NCBI GenBank assembly: GCA_027080545.1 | Contig: JALWRV010000112.1 | Span: 1 to 27,224, forward strand | Reading direction: 5' to 3' | Origin: Parvularculaceae bacterium | GTDB lineage: Bacteria > Pseudomonadota > Alphaproteobacteria > Caulobacterales > Parvularculaceae | Length of the DNA stretch: 27,224 bases | Shown here: positions 6,944-15,308 of the stretch, one piece after another | How the letters are laid out: each line of letters begins with the position of its first letter | Position numbering within the stretch: the stretch's first letter is position 1 | Position numbers and translations under genes: made by a program | The notes under the pieces: model-generated | Told to the model about the DNA's origin: nothing | Databases searched by the model: none | What the model saw: only the letters and a program-made list of their open reading frames with translations

Positions 6944-7609
6944 ATGATGATGATCTTAAAAACGGGTTCATATTGGTTGGCCCTAATTGGGGTGACGCTT
7001 TTAGCGCTTGCAGGATGTGAATCCATTCCATCAATGGGCGGAGATGACATAGCGGCTGATGGTGATAAGGCGCCGGTTGTAGCGGATGCACCAGTGCAAG
7101 CCGCGCCGGATTATCTCATCGGACCCCTTGATCAATTGCAAATCTTTGTATGGAGGGCGCCGGAATTATCCACCAATGTTACCGTGCGTCCCGATGGGCG
7201 GATTTCAACTCCCCTGGTCGAAGATATGATGGCGGCGGATAAAACCCCGTCGGAATTGGCAAACGATATTGAACAAGTGCTCGGCTCTTATGTGAAAAAG
7301 CCGGAAGTAACGGTGATTGTTAATCAGTTTTCCTCCACCTTTGACCAGCAGGTGCGGGTGTTGGGGGAAGCACAAAAACCGGTAGCTCTGCCTTATCAAA
7401 ATGGCATGACCGTATTGGATGTGATGGTGGCCGTTGGCGGACTTACAGAATTTGCCGCTGGCAATAAGGCGATTTTATATCGCGGGCAGGGAGCAAACCG
7501 CAAAGCCTATCGTTTGCGGCTTGATGATTTGATGCGCAAGGCAGATGTGCAAGCGAATGTGCCGGTCTTACCGGGCGATGTAATTTTAATACCGGAAAGT
7601 TTTTGGTAG
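6944..7609 (+). CDS. Polysaccharide export lipoprotein, Wza/GfcE family (XrtA type)
   Basis: An outer-membrane-associated export protein thought to form the periplasmic/outer-membrane conduit for EPS. The 221-residue product starts with a lipoprotein signal peptide whose lipobox is LAGC (MMMILKTG... to ALAGCES). The polysaccharide-export domain follows (YLIGPLDQLQIFVWRAPELS, VRPDGRISTPLV) and then one SLBB-like domain (VRVLGEAQKPVALPYQNG, VLDVMVAVGGLTEFA). It ends VPVLPGDVILIPESFW. It is much shorter than E. coli Wza (about 380), as usual for the PEP-CTERM-associated subfamily, which relies on a partner barrel. The ATG at 6944 is preferred to 6917 because GGAGGAGG sits eight bases before it and the signal peptide begins there. 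Its neighbours (chain-length protein and barrel) support the role. Confidence 0.92.
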   Translation: MMMILKTGSYWLALIGVTLLALAGCESIPSMGGDDIAADGDKAPVVADAPVQAAPDYLIGPLDQLQIFVWRAPELSTNVTVRPDGRISTPLVEDMMAADKTPSELANDIEQVLGSYVKKPEVTVIVNQFSSTFDQQVRVLGEAQKPVALPYQNGMTVLDVMVAVGGLTEFAAGNKAILYRGQGANRKAYRLRLDDLMRKADVQANVPVLPGDVILIPESFW

Positions 7610-7653
7610 AGACGAGACCGCCTGCGGGTGGCTTTGGGGAAGTGTTATAGTGC

Positions 7654-9198
7654 ATGCGATTAGCTGATTTTCCTAATCCGATTGTCAAATATGTGATTGG
7701 CCTGTGGCGTCGCCGCTGGTTGATCGTGGCATTGGCGTGGGGGTTGGCCTTGGTAGGGTGGACCCTGTTGCGTTTCATTCCAGATGTCTATGAATCGCGG
7801 GCACAACTTTATTTTAACACGGATACGCCGATTGGAGAGACAACCTCCGATGTGGGAACCGCGCTTGATTATGATCAGCGTATTGCGGCGCTGCGTTTGC
7901 AACTCTTGTCACGAGAGAATTTGGAAAAAGTTATTCGTGAAACTGGTATTGATGAGGGAATAAGCGGCGAAGCACAAATGCAAAAAAAAGTGCAAAGCCT
8001 TCAGAGGTTGATTAAAATTCTCAGCCCTGAGCGATCTTTTTTCAATATTTCCTATGCTGATCGCGATCCAGTGGTGGCGCAAAGAATTGTCGACTCGCTC
8101 GTGAATTTGTTTATTGAGCAGGATCTTGCTTCCAAATTGCTTGATTATGAAACCGGTCTCAACAATATCGATTTATTGATTGCGGAAGCAAAACAAAAAA
8201 TCACGGACAAAAATCGCGAAATTGCCAAGTTTCAAGAAATGAATGCGGAAGTGTTGGCGGGCGCTGCGCGGTCAAATCGGGTGCTTGAGCAAAAAGAAAA
8301 TGAACTATCCCGGTTGCAATTCGAGCTTTCCACGGCCATCCAGCGGCGTAATAGTCTGGTTGAACAGCTATCAAAGACACCACGCTTTTCTTCCGGTTCA
8401 GAGTTGGACAAGTTGAAACTTGAACTGGCGCAATTGCGTTCGGTTTATAATGATAATTATCCGGACATACAGCGCTTGCAGGCGCGAATTGCCGAATTGG
8501 AAAATAATGGTTCGGCGCTTCCAGAAAATCCTGAATTTGCGCGCCTGTCATTGGCCAAGCAAACGGCTGATGGGGACATTGGCACCTTAAGAGCGCGCAT
8601 TACCCATGTGCAGGGGGAAATAGACAAGCTTTCCATCGCAGCCACCCGTGTGCCGGAAGTTATGGCGCAGCTTGATGATATTATGATTGGCAAAGACCAG
8701 CTGGAAAAAGATTATCAAAAATTGCTGGAGCGGCGTTCACGTTTGGATAATTCTTCGCGCATGGGCGCACTGGGCGGGTCGGTGAAGTACGAAATTTATG
8801 AAAACCCAACAATACCGGCGCTTCCGGCCGGACCACCACGGGCGTTATTGTCAATTGCTATCGCGTTACTTTCTATTGGTGGCGCTATCGGATTGGCGTT
8901 TTTAATGGCGCAGCTTGATGGCACCTATACCCAAGCGGAAGATTTGGAAGAGGCTTTCGGTTTGCCTGTATTGGGGCAACTATCTCCTTCTGAAACGACC
9001 ATGGTGCGGCAAAAATTGTGGCTTGGGCGATCGGCATTGGTGGCGTCCTTGACCTTGATGATGGGGTTGGCGGGAATGATGTTTTTAATCTATTCCCATA
9101 GCCCGATCGCCAAGAAGGTGGGGCCTGTTAATATGGTTTTGGAAAAGCTGTTATTGTCCGACAATAGGGTGACAACCGGAAACGGGGGGCGCTCATGA
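7654..9198 (+). CDS. Wzz/GNVR-type polysaccharide chain-length determinant (XrtA type)
   Basis: An inner-membrane polysaccharide co-polymerase expected to set EPS chain length and contact the tyrosine kinase encoded next. The 514 residues have an N-terminal helix (about 21-41) followed by the Wzz motif VYESRAQLYFNTD, a long periplasmic coiled-coil region (about 160-370, with EQKENELSRLQFEL and LKLELAQLRSVYNDNYPDIQ), the tyrosine-kinase-partner motif region NPTIPALPAGPPRALLS and a second helix at about 390-412. A third hydrophobic stretch at about 460-482 comes after a cytoplasmic-looking VLGQLSP segment. This fits the PEP-CTERM/XrtA chain-length subfamily. The 3' end overlaps the kinase start by four bases (ATGA), indicating translational coupling. 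Family secure; topology of the third segment uncertain. Confidence 0.92.
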   Translation: MRLADFPNPIVKYVIGLWRRRWLIVALAWGLALVGWTLLRFIPDVYESRAQLYFNTDTPIGETTSDVGTALDYDQRIAALRLQLLSRENLEKVIRETGIDEGISGEAQMQKKVQSLQRLIKILSPERSFFNISYADRDPVVAQRIVDSLVNLFIEQDLASKLLDYETGLNNIDLLIAEAKQKITDKNREIAKFQEMNAEVLAGAARSNRVLEQKENELSRLQFELSTAIQRRNSLVEQLSKTPRFSSGSELDKLKLELAQLRSVYNDNYPDIQRLQARIAELENNGSALPENPEFARLSLAKQTADGDIGTLRARITHVQGEIDKLSIAATRVPEVMAQLDDIMIGKDQLEKDYQKLLERRSRLDNSSRMGALGGSVKYEIYENPTIPALPAGPPRALLSIAIALLSIGGAIGLAFLMAQLDGTYTQAEDLEEAFGLPVLGQLSPSETTMVRQKLWLGRSALVASLTLMMGLAGMMFLIYSHSPIAKKVGPVNMVLEKLLLSDNRVTTGNGGRS

Positions 9199-10154
9199 GC
9201 ATCGTCGAAAAAGCAGCCAACCTGTCCGGAGGGACTGTGCGTCGACGCTCAATGAAGCGTGTGCGCGAACGGCGTGGGCTTGGACCCTCGAACGGATCAC
9301 AGACCGAAACGTTTCAAACCGTTAAACTTGATAATGAGCTTATCGCTGAGCAGGGGTTTTACACTCCCACGGCTAAGCGTAAACGTTTGGCGTTGGAGTT
9401 GCGGGCAATCAAGCGTCGCTTGTTGCGCCGGCTTGATTTTTCTCGCCACGGAACCATTTCCCATAAAGCAGGAGAGCGGCAGAAAAATGTTGTCCTCCTA
9501 ACCTCAACGCGCCCAGCAGAAGGTAAAACATTTACCGCTATCAATCTGGCCCTGTCGCTTGCGATTGAGGATGGTATCCCGGTTTTGTTGATTGATGCGG
9601 ATGTACCGCGTCCGAAGGTTTTCGCTCAGCTGGGCCTAGATGCTGGAATTGGATTAACCGATCATGTCTTGGATCCCTCATTGGATATTTCTGATTTGAT
9701 CGTGAAGGCCGAGGGGCTTGATCTATCGTTAATGTCACAGGGTAAATCGAGCGAAGCCCCCAATGAAATATTTTCTAGACGAGAAATGAAAGAATTGGTT
9801 CGGGAATTATCATTACGCTTCCCGGATCATTTGATTATCTTTGATACGCCGCCGGTTTTGGCAACACCCGAAGCCGTCACCATTGCCAAACATGTGGATG
9901 AAGTCATTTTTGTAGTTGAGGCCAGTGCCACGCCGGAGCCTGCAGTTGCGGCGGCCCTAGAAGAAGTGCTGGACGTGCAACCACGCATATCATTGATATT
10001 GAACCGGTGTTTGGTGCCCGAGCGCGCCAGCGAATATGGCTCCTATGAGGAATATTATTATAAGGATTTTGCAAAAGGCGAGCACGGACAAAATAGCGCC
10101 CCGCAAAACGCGCCTGAAAGAAAAGAGCCAAATTTGAGCGGAGAGGATGCATGA
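9195..10154 (+). CDS. Bacterial tyrosine autokinase, CpsD/CapB family (XrtA type)
   Basis: A cytoplasmic BY-kinase that phosphorylates its own tyrosine tail and cycles with the chain-length protein to drive EPS polymerisation. The 319 residues carry Walker A STRPAEGKT (104-112), Walker A' LLIDAD (131-136) and Walker B LIIFDTPP (about 213-220). A C-terminal tyrosine cluster YGSYEEYYY (281-289) supplies five phosphorylation candidates. The first about 80 residues are basic and rich in Arg/Lys, as in the PEP-CTERM-locus autokinase subfamily. There is no membrane helix; that function is supplied in trans by the preceding gene, the split-Wzc arrangement. It overlaps both neighbours by four bases (9195-9198 and 10151-10154), which points to one coupled operon. 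Strong call. Confidence 0.93.
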   Translation: MSIVEKAANLSGGTVRRRSMKRVRERRGLGPSNGSQTETFQTVKLDNELIAEQGFYTPTAKRKRLALELRAIKRRLLRRLDFSRHGTISHKAGERQKNVVLLTSTRPAEGKTFTAINLALSLAIEDGIPVLLIDADVPRPKVFAQLGLDAGIGLTDHVLDPSLDISDLIVKAEGLDLSLMSQGKSSEAPNEIFSRREMKELVRELSLRFPDHLIIFDTPPVLATPEAVTIAKHVDEVIFVVEASATPEPAVAAALEEVLDVQPRISLILNRCLVPERASEYGSYEEYYYKDFAKGEHGQNSAPQNAPERKEPNLSGEDA

Positions 10155-11845
10155 AGGCGAAGCTGAAATATAGGTTGATCAGCGCTGTGTCGCTCGTGGC
10201 GGGGTTTTTGCCCGGGCCTGTTATGGCGCAAGTATCCGCTGGCAAACCGCCATTGGAATTGCGCACGGATTTTATTGGCTATGCGCTCAGCGCAAGCCCG
10301 CAGGTCACCTATACCGATAATGTGTTGTTGGATAGCGGGACGAATCCGCAAGAAGACGCTATTGCCTCGCTGATCCTCAATGGTGGTGTGTTTGTTAATC
10401 GGCCACATTTTACGGGCCTGGTTTCTGGGGATGTTCGGTTTGGGGGCTATTTAAACCCGGCGACGGATAATGCCGGTGTTGAGCAATATGATCAGTTCAG
10501 AGTAGATAAAAATGTTACCGGTGCCGGGACAATAAAATTTATCGATAATCTGTTGTTCCTTGATTTGGGATTGGCAGCGCAACAGCAAGCCCTTGGCCAA
10601 AATGCGGCAATTGCAGACCGTCAAGGGGCTGCAAATGAACAGCGGGCCGAAGCCTTGTCTTATAGCGTTAGCCCCTATCTCTATTCCAAATTTTCCAATG
10701 AGGGATCAGCCGAAGCGCGTTATCGCTTTACCCGGGTAACTGTGGATGACGCAGATAAGGTAAGCGGTGTTGAAAACTATCTAAACGATAGCGATACCAG
10801 CGAGGTTTTGCTTTCCTATGATAGCGGTAAAATGATGGACCGTTTACGCTTTTCGTTAAACGCCTATGGTAATGATACCAAGGAAAGCGGTTCGGATATT
10901 TTGCCAGAGGTCGATTATTCGCAAGCGGCTGTTTATACAGATTTACGCTATCCACTCAATCGGCGCATTTCTCTTACCGGTACTCTTGGATATGATGACA
11001 TCAACACCAATGGTTCGGCTTATTTTGTCGATTCAGAAATATCAGGGGCCTTCTGGAAAGCGGGTCTATTGTTGAAGCCCGGCCATAGGACCCAAATACA
11101 AGTAGAGTTGGGTGAACGTTATGGGGGCACTTGGGTTGAGAGTGAGGGAGAATATCGCCTTTCTAGTCGATTGATGGTGCGTTCGCACATTTCGCGTACT
11201 TTCCAAACCCGCGCCCAAGGCATTTCCAATAGTTTCTCTGCGCTGCAATCACAAACGTTGAGCTATATTGATGATTTGCGGCAAAATACGGACCTCACAG
11301 CGAATGAAATTGCGGGTCGGGCCGTGACCTTTAATTCTAATCTCACCGATTTGAATCGAGGGCGTTCCGGTTTGGCGGCTTCTGACAATGCAACCTTGTC
11401 CGTGATTGGTCGCAATGCCCGCACCCAATACACTATTTCTGGTGGTTATGATAAATCTGATTTTGGTTTCCAAGAAACCGAGAGCCTGTTTATTGGTACG
11501 CGTGTAGAGCGGCGTTTGTCGCGGCGGACTACCGTCTATGGTCGTCTTAGTGCAAGGCGTGCGGAAACCACGGTCAGCCAGTCTTTTCTTGATTGCACCT
11601 TGGCCTTGAGTACTGACCCGGCTTTCGCTGGGCTTACGCAAGCCGAAATTACTGCCATTTGTCAAAATCCGGCTTCCTTTATTGATAAGGCGACAACCAT
11701 CGATGCGGCATTGGGGGGACGATATCGATTAGGGGATAATGTCTCGGCTTTTTTACAAATAAATCGTACCGATAGAAATTCGCAGAATAACAATCTCGAT
11801 TATACGCAAAACGCCGTCACTGTGGGGGTGACTTATGATTTTTAG
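10151..11845 (+). CDS. Outer-membrane beta-barrel protein of the XrtA/PEP-CTERM EPS locus
   Basis: A 564-residue exported protein with a Sec signal peptide (hydrophobic VSLVAGFLPGP, cleavage after VMA). The rest is alternating polar/hydrophobic beta-strands with many aromatic residues and ends VTVGVTYDF, the terminal Phe typical of BAM-inserted barrels. Repeated barrel-like phrases include FSLNAYGNDTKESGS, RTQIQVELGERYGG and RRTTVYGRLSARRAETT. A cysteine-bounded loop lies near the C-terminus (LDCT ... AICQ, about 478-502). By position between the autokinase and the AAA ATPase it matches the uncharacterised PEP-CTERM-system outer-membrane protein, and probably provides the outer-membrane pore that the short export lipoprotein lacks. 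The start overlaps the kinase stop by four bases. Barrel nature is well supported; pore function is inferred. Confidence 0.85.
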   Translation: MKAKLKYRLISAVSLVAGFLPGPVMAQVSAGKPPLELRTDFIGYALSASPQVTYTDNVLLDSGTNPQEDAIASLILNGGVFVNRPHFTGLVSGDVRFGGYLNPATDNAGVEQYDQFRVDKNVTGAGTIKFIDNLLFLDLGLAAQQQALGQNAAIADRQGAANEQRAEALSYSVSPYLYSKFSNEGSAEARYRFTRVTVDDADKVSGVENYLNDSDTSEVLLSYDSGKMMDRLRFSLNAYGNDTKESGSDILPEVDYSQAAVYTDLRYPLNRRISLTGTLGYDDINTNGSAYFVDSEISGAFWKAGLLLKPGHRTQIQVELGERYGGTWVESEGEYRLSSRLMVRSHISRTFQTRAQGISNSFSALQSQTLSYIDDLRQNTDLTANEIAGRAVTFNSNLTDLNRGRSGLAASDNATLSVIGRNARTQYTISGGYDKSDFGFQETESLFIGTRVERRLSRRTTVYGRLSARRAETTVSQSFLDCTLALSTDPAFAGLTQAEITAICQNPASFIDKATTIDAALGGRYRLGDNVSAFLQINRTDRNSQNNNLDYTQNAVTVGVTYDF

Positions 11846-11862
11846 TTGGGGGGTAAAGCACG

Positions 11863-13305
11863 ATGATTGAGGCTTATTTTGGATTGAAAAAGGCACCCTT
11901 TAGGTTGGGGACTGACGAGAGCTTTTACTTTGATAGCTCAATGCATGAGCGTGCGCTTGCCTATCTGAAATATGGTTTGCAGCAGGCAGAAGGCTTGGTG
12001 GTTCTCACAGGCGAAACCGGGGTAGGAAAAACCACCTTAATCGAGCATTTTCTAGTAGAATTTGGGTCGCAAGTCATCGCCAGCAAATTATTGGCCACTG
12101 GCTTTGAACCTGGCGAAATGTTACCGCAAGTCATGACGGCCTTTGGTGCAGATGAACGCGGAGATAATTTTGCAGCGAGAATGAAGGCGCTGGAGAGCTA
12201 TTTTATAGGTCAAAAAAATGCCGGCCATCATATTGTTTTGGTGGTCGATGAGGCGCAAAATCTCGCCTCCCATTCGCTGGAAGAGCTACGCCTGCTCTCC
12301 ACCCTGTCCCATAATGGTGAAGCGCTGTTACAAATATTTCTGGTTGGTCAGCCTGAATTACGCACGCGCTTGAACATGCCGGAAATGACGCATCTCAATC
12401 AACGGGTCGTGGTTTCTTGGACCCTAAAAGCGCTCAATGAAGAAGAAATGGCGGATTATATTGATCACCGTCTGCTGATGGCCGGGTGGGAGGACGAGCA
12501 ATCCTTGTTTACGGACCAAGCTATGGGAAAAATATTTCAAGCAACCCATGGCGTGCCGCGTTTGGTCAATCGCCTGTGTGCACGTTTACTGGTGGGTGCG
12601 GCGTTAAGCGATGCAGACTATATTGATCAACCGCTGGTCGAGCAAATTTTACGAGAAATGGAAGAGGAGGGGATAGAAATTTCCGCCATCCATTCTGCCG
12701 ATGAAAATATCGAAGAAAAAGCCCGAGAAGGAGACAGCGAAGAAACATCTAACGCGCAATCGGAAGAGGATGTTTCTGATATGCCTGTAGCGGCGGAGAC
12801 ATCTCCTGCTATCGTATTGCCGTTTGTCCATAATCGTCAGGCAGAAGAAACGGATTTTCAAGAACAGCAAAGGAATGAAGGTGGTCGTGATGAAATCACC
12901 TTGGAAGATGTGGCCAGAGATATTCGCGCGGTACAAGAAAAAGAAGCGGCGGCGGTTTTTACCGCAGACATAGACTTTGACCTTGAGCAAGAAAAGGACG
13001 GACTAAGTAGCGATATTGATCTTGAACTGGACCAGCCTCGAAATGACGACAAAGAAGAGGTAAATGAGCCTCGAGGCGAGGGAACTGAAGCAGATGAACC
13101 TCCGGCCCATAGCGTCTTTTTTGAAGAGCTGGTTCTGTTTTTAGAGCAAACATGCGATGAATTGCGACAGGTAAGTAAAGATGTCGACAAATTGCGCCAG
13201 CAAATTGATCGGTTGGATACGCAACGCGGCCGGCGTAATCGGTTGATTGCAAAAAGGCTTGTGGAAGTTGAAGACATTATCAGCCAGTTTTACGGACAGC
13301 CATAG
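11863..13305 (+). CDS. XrtA-associated AAA ATPase (ExeA-like) with long acidic/coiled-coil tail
   Basis: The N-terminal about 265 residues are an ExeA/GspA-like AAA ATPase: MIEAYFGLKKAPFRLGTD start, Walker A GETGVGKT (50-57), Walker B IVLVVDEAQNL (124-133), sensor segment FLVGQPELRTRL (159-170) and LVNRLCARLL (234-243). This matches the putative secretion ATPase conserved in PEP-CTERM EPS loci, of unknown mechanism. The protein then continues for over 200 residues: an acidic, low-complexity stretch (about 266-412) and a charged helical end (about 417-475, containing DELRQVSKDVDKLRQQIDRL) likely to form a coiled coil. The family core is near 270 residues, so the tail is an addition. No membrane segment was seen. 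It sits 17 bases after the barrel gene and eight bases before the deacetylase. Confidence 0.9.
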   Translation: MIEAYFGLKKAPFRLGTDESFYFDSSMHERALAYLKYGLQQAEGLVVLTGETGVGKTTLIEHFLVEFGSQVIASKLLATGFEPGEMLPQVMTAFGADERGDNFAARMKALESYFIGQKNAGHHIVLVVDEAQNLASHSLEELRLLSTLSHNGEALLQIFLVGQPELRTRLNMPEMTHLNQRVVVSWTLKALNEEEMADYIDHRLLMAGWEDEQSLFTDQAMGKIFQATHGVPRLVNRLCARLLVGAALSDADYIDQPLVEQILREMEEEGIEISAIHSADENIEEKAREGDSEETSNAQSEEDVSDMPVAAETSPAIVLPFVHNRQAEETDFQEQQRNEGGRDEITLEDVARDIRAVQEKEAAAVFTADIDFDLEQEKDGLSSDIDLELDQPRNDDKEEVNEPRGEGTEADEPPAHSVFFEELVLFLEQTCDELRQVSKDVDKLRQQIDRLDTQRGRRNRLIAKRLVEVEDIISQFYGQP

Positions 13306-13313
13306 GGGGTCTG

Positions 13314-14201
13314 ATGAGACCCATGAGCAAGCGAATTGATAAGTTAAGCCCGATCGTCAATGGTATGAGCATTGATGTTGAGGATTATTTTCAAGTTTGG
13401 GCGCTCAGCGAAAAAATTTCTCCACAAGAGTGGGATGGTTTCTCTCTCCGGGTTGAGGGGGCCACCCGCAAGGCGATGGATCTGCTGGAGCGCCATGGTG
13501 CGCATGGCACTTTTTTCACCTTGGCATGGGTCGCTAAGAAATGTCCCAAACTTGTGCGCGAGATTGTCGAGCGCGGCCATGAATTAGGTAGCCATGGCAT
13601 GGCACATAAGAAAGTATTTGATGAAAATGCGGCAGAGTTTTTAACAGATGCCGAAACCAGCAAAAGAATATTAGAAGATATTGCCGGGGTTGCCGTGAAC
13701 GGGTTTCGCGCTGCCGGGTTTTCTTTCGATCGACGCACCCCCTGGGCCTATGAAAAATTGTGCGAAGCTGGTTATCTTTATTCCTCATCCCTGCACCCGA
13801 TAGCCCATGATCATTACGCCAATGCAGAGGCGCCGACGTCACCCTTCAAGCCGGATCAAGATTTACCGATTATTGAGTTGCCGGTGGCGACAGTAGAGCG
13901 GTTTGGACGACGCTTTACTTGTGCGGGCGGGGGCTGGTTTCGCCTGCTGCCCTATCGTTGGTCACAGAGCCTATGGCGGTCTCTGAATAATCATCGCCAT
14001 TTGCCGGGGATTTTTTATTTTCACCCATGGGAAATCGACCCTGAACAACCGAAAGTGACGGGCCTGTCTGCCCGGTCTCGCTTCCGCCATTATACCAATC
14101 TTGATCATATGGAAAAAAAGCTGGAAAAGCTATTGGCCGATTTTCACTGGGCGCGCCTTGATGCCATCTATCTCGATGATGTGTTGGAGAATGTAGCATG
14201 A
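13314..14201 (+). CDS. Polysaccharide deacetylase of the XrtA/PEP-CTERM EPS locus
   Basis: A NodB-fold carbohydrate esterase (CE4-like), 295 residues, expected to remove acetyl groups from EPS sugars. Motif 1 is MSIDVEDYFQ with the catalytic/metal Asp pair; motif 2 is HELGSHGMAHK with two His ligands; motif 3 is GFRAAGFSFD; the C-terminal part has IFYFHPWEIDPEQPK, diagnostic of the PEP-CTERM-locus deacetylase group with its extra DUF3473-type region. There is no signal peptide, so it may act on lipid-linked precursors in the cytoplasm. The GGGGG run at 13305-13309 gives only four bases of spacing to this ATG; the ATG at 13323 is an alternative. The last four bases overlap the next gene. Family strong, exact substrate unknown. 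Confidence 0.92.
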   Translation: MRPMSKRIDKLSPIVNGMSIDVEDYFQVWALSEKISPQEWDGFSLRVEGATRKAMDLLERHGAHGTFFTLAWVAKKCPKLVREIVERGHELGSHGMAHKKVFDENAAEFLTDAETSKRILEDIAGVAVNGFRAAGFSFDRRTPWAYEKLCEAGYLYSSSLHPIAHDHYANAEAPTSPFKPDQDLPIIELPVATVERFGRRFTCAGGGWFRLLPYRWSQSLWRSLNNHRHLPGIFYFHPWEIDPEQPKVTGLSARSRFRHYTNLDHMEKKLEKLLADFHWARLDAIYLDDVLENVA

Positions 14202-15304
14202 GGGGACAGGGACCCATGATGACGAAGGAAGATGTGTCCGCATCGCCAATGCCAGTTCAGATTGGCCTACTGAACTTAAAAAGGGAAGAAGAACTATGCC
14301 GGTGGGATGCTTATATCGATAAGCATCCGACGGGAAGTTTTTTTCATTATAGCGGATGGTTGCGCGCCGTGCGTGATCATCATGACCATGAAATTTTCCC
14401 CTTGGTGGCGCAAAATTCCGAGGATGAAATTTTAGCCCTGCTACCTTTGGTCGCCATCAACAGCCCATTGTTTGGGCGCTCTTTAATCTCTTCAGCCTTT
14501 TCCGTTGGTGGTGGTATTGTGTCAGATAACCTTAAGGCGACGGCGATGTTGGCCAAACGGGCGGCGTTAATGGCTGCACAGCAAAAGGCGGCCTATGTAG
14601 AATTACGAGGAGGGGAAAAACCTGATGGATGGGTTTCCAAAAGTAAAACCTATGCGGGGTTTGTTAATAAAATTTTGCCCGATTCAGAAGAAGCCCTTTT
14701 GGCGATACCACGAAAAAAACGGGCGGATATCCGCAAAGCCATTAAAGCAGAAACCGCTGGCCAATTAGAATTTATAGAGCAGGCAAGGATTGATGATGTT
14801 TATTCGCTTTATGCCTGTTCCTTGCGTAATTTAGGCACGCCGGTTTTTTCTATTGGTTGGCTGCGAGCCTTGGCAAAAAACTTTTCCTCAGATAGGGTAA
14901 GTTTCAGCCTAGTAAAAGCCAACGCGAAGCCGGTCGCTGGTTTGGTCAGCTTTTGGCACAAGAACAGGGTCATGCCTTATTATGTAGGCGCCTTGCCTCA
15001 GGCGCGTGAACTTCACGCCTATGATTATCTCTATTGGAAATTGATGGAAATGGCCCGAGAGCGCGGGGTCAGCGATTTTGATTTTGGTCGCTCTAAATAT
15101 GACACCGGATCATTTGCTTATAAAACCTATTGGGGGTTTCAACCAACACCTTTGTTCTATCATTATCATTTAGGGGGCGGGCAAAAAATACCGGATATCA
15201 ATCCGGATAACCCAAAATTCAATCTCGCAACAAAGGTCTGGAAAAAACTACCCTTACCAATGGCAAATATTCTGGGGCCTATAGTGGCGCGGCATCTGGC
15301 ATAA
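14198..15304 (+). CDS. FemAB-like GNAT-fold protein of the XrtA/PEP-CTERM EPS locus
   Basis: A 368-residue protein of the FemAB/CelD acyltransferase superfamily. It has the tandem GNAT architecture: WDAYIDKHPTGSFFHYSGWL near the N-terminus, a middle region IPRKKRADIRKAIKAE, and a C-terminal GNAT half with AGLVSFWHKNRVMPYYVGA and FDFGRSKYDTGSFAYKTYWGF. This phrase order is characteristic of the PEP-CTERM-system FemAB protein. It may transfer an acyl or aminoacyl group to an EPS sugar or peptide, but no substrate is established. The start at 14198 has GGAGA seven bases upstream and overlaps the deacetylase stop (ATGA); the ATG at 14216 is an in-frame alternative with its own AGGG. Its place between deacetylase and glycosyltransferase follows the conserved order. 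Confidence 0.88.
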   Translation: MRGQGPMMTKEDVSASPMPVQIGLLNLKREEELCRWDAYIDKHPTGSFFHYSGWLRAVRDHHDHEIFPLVAQNSEDEILALLPLVAINSPLFGRSLISSAFSVGGGIVSDNLKATAMLAKRAALMAAQQKAAYVELRGGEKPDGWVSKSKTYAGFVNKILPDSEEALLAIPRKKRADIRKAIKAETAGQLEFIEQARIDDVYSLYACSLRNLGTPVFSIGWLRALAKNFSSDRVSFSLVKANAKPVAGLVSFWHKNRVMPYYVGALPQARELHAYDYLYWKLMEMARERGVSDFDFGRSKYDTGSFAYKTYWGFQPTPLFYHYHLGGGQKIPDINPDNPKFNLATKVWKKLPLPMANILGPIVARHLA

Positions 15305-15308
15305 ACAC

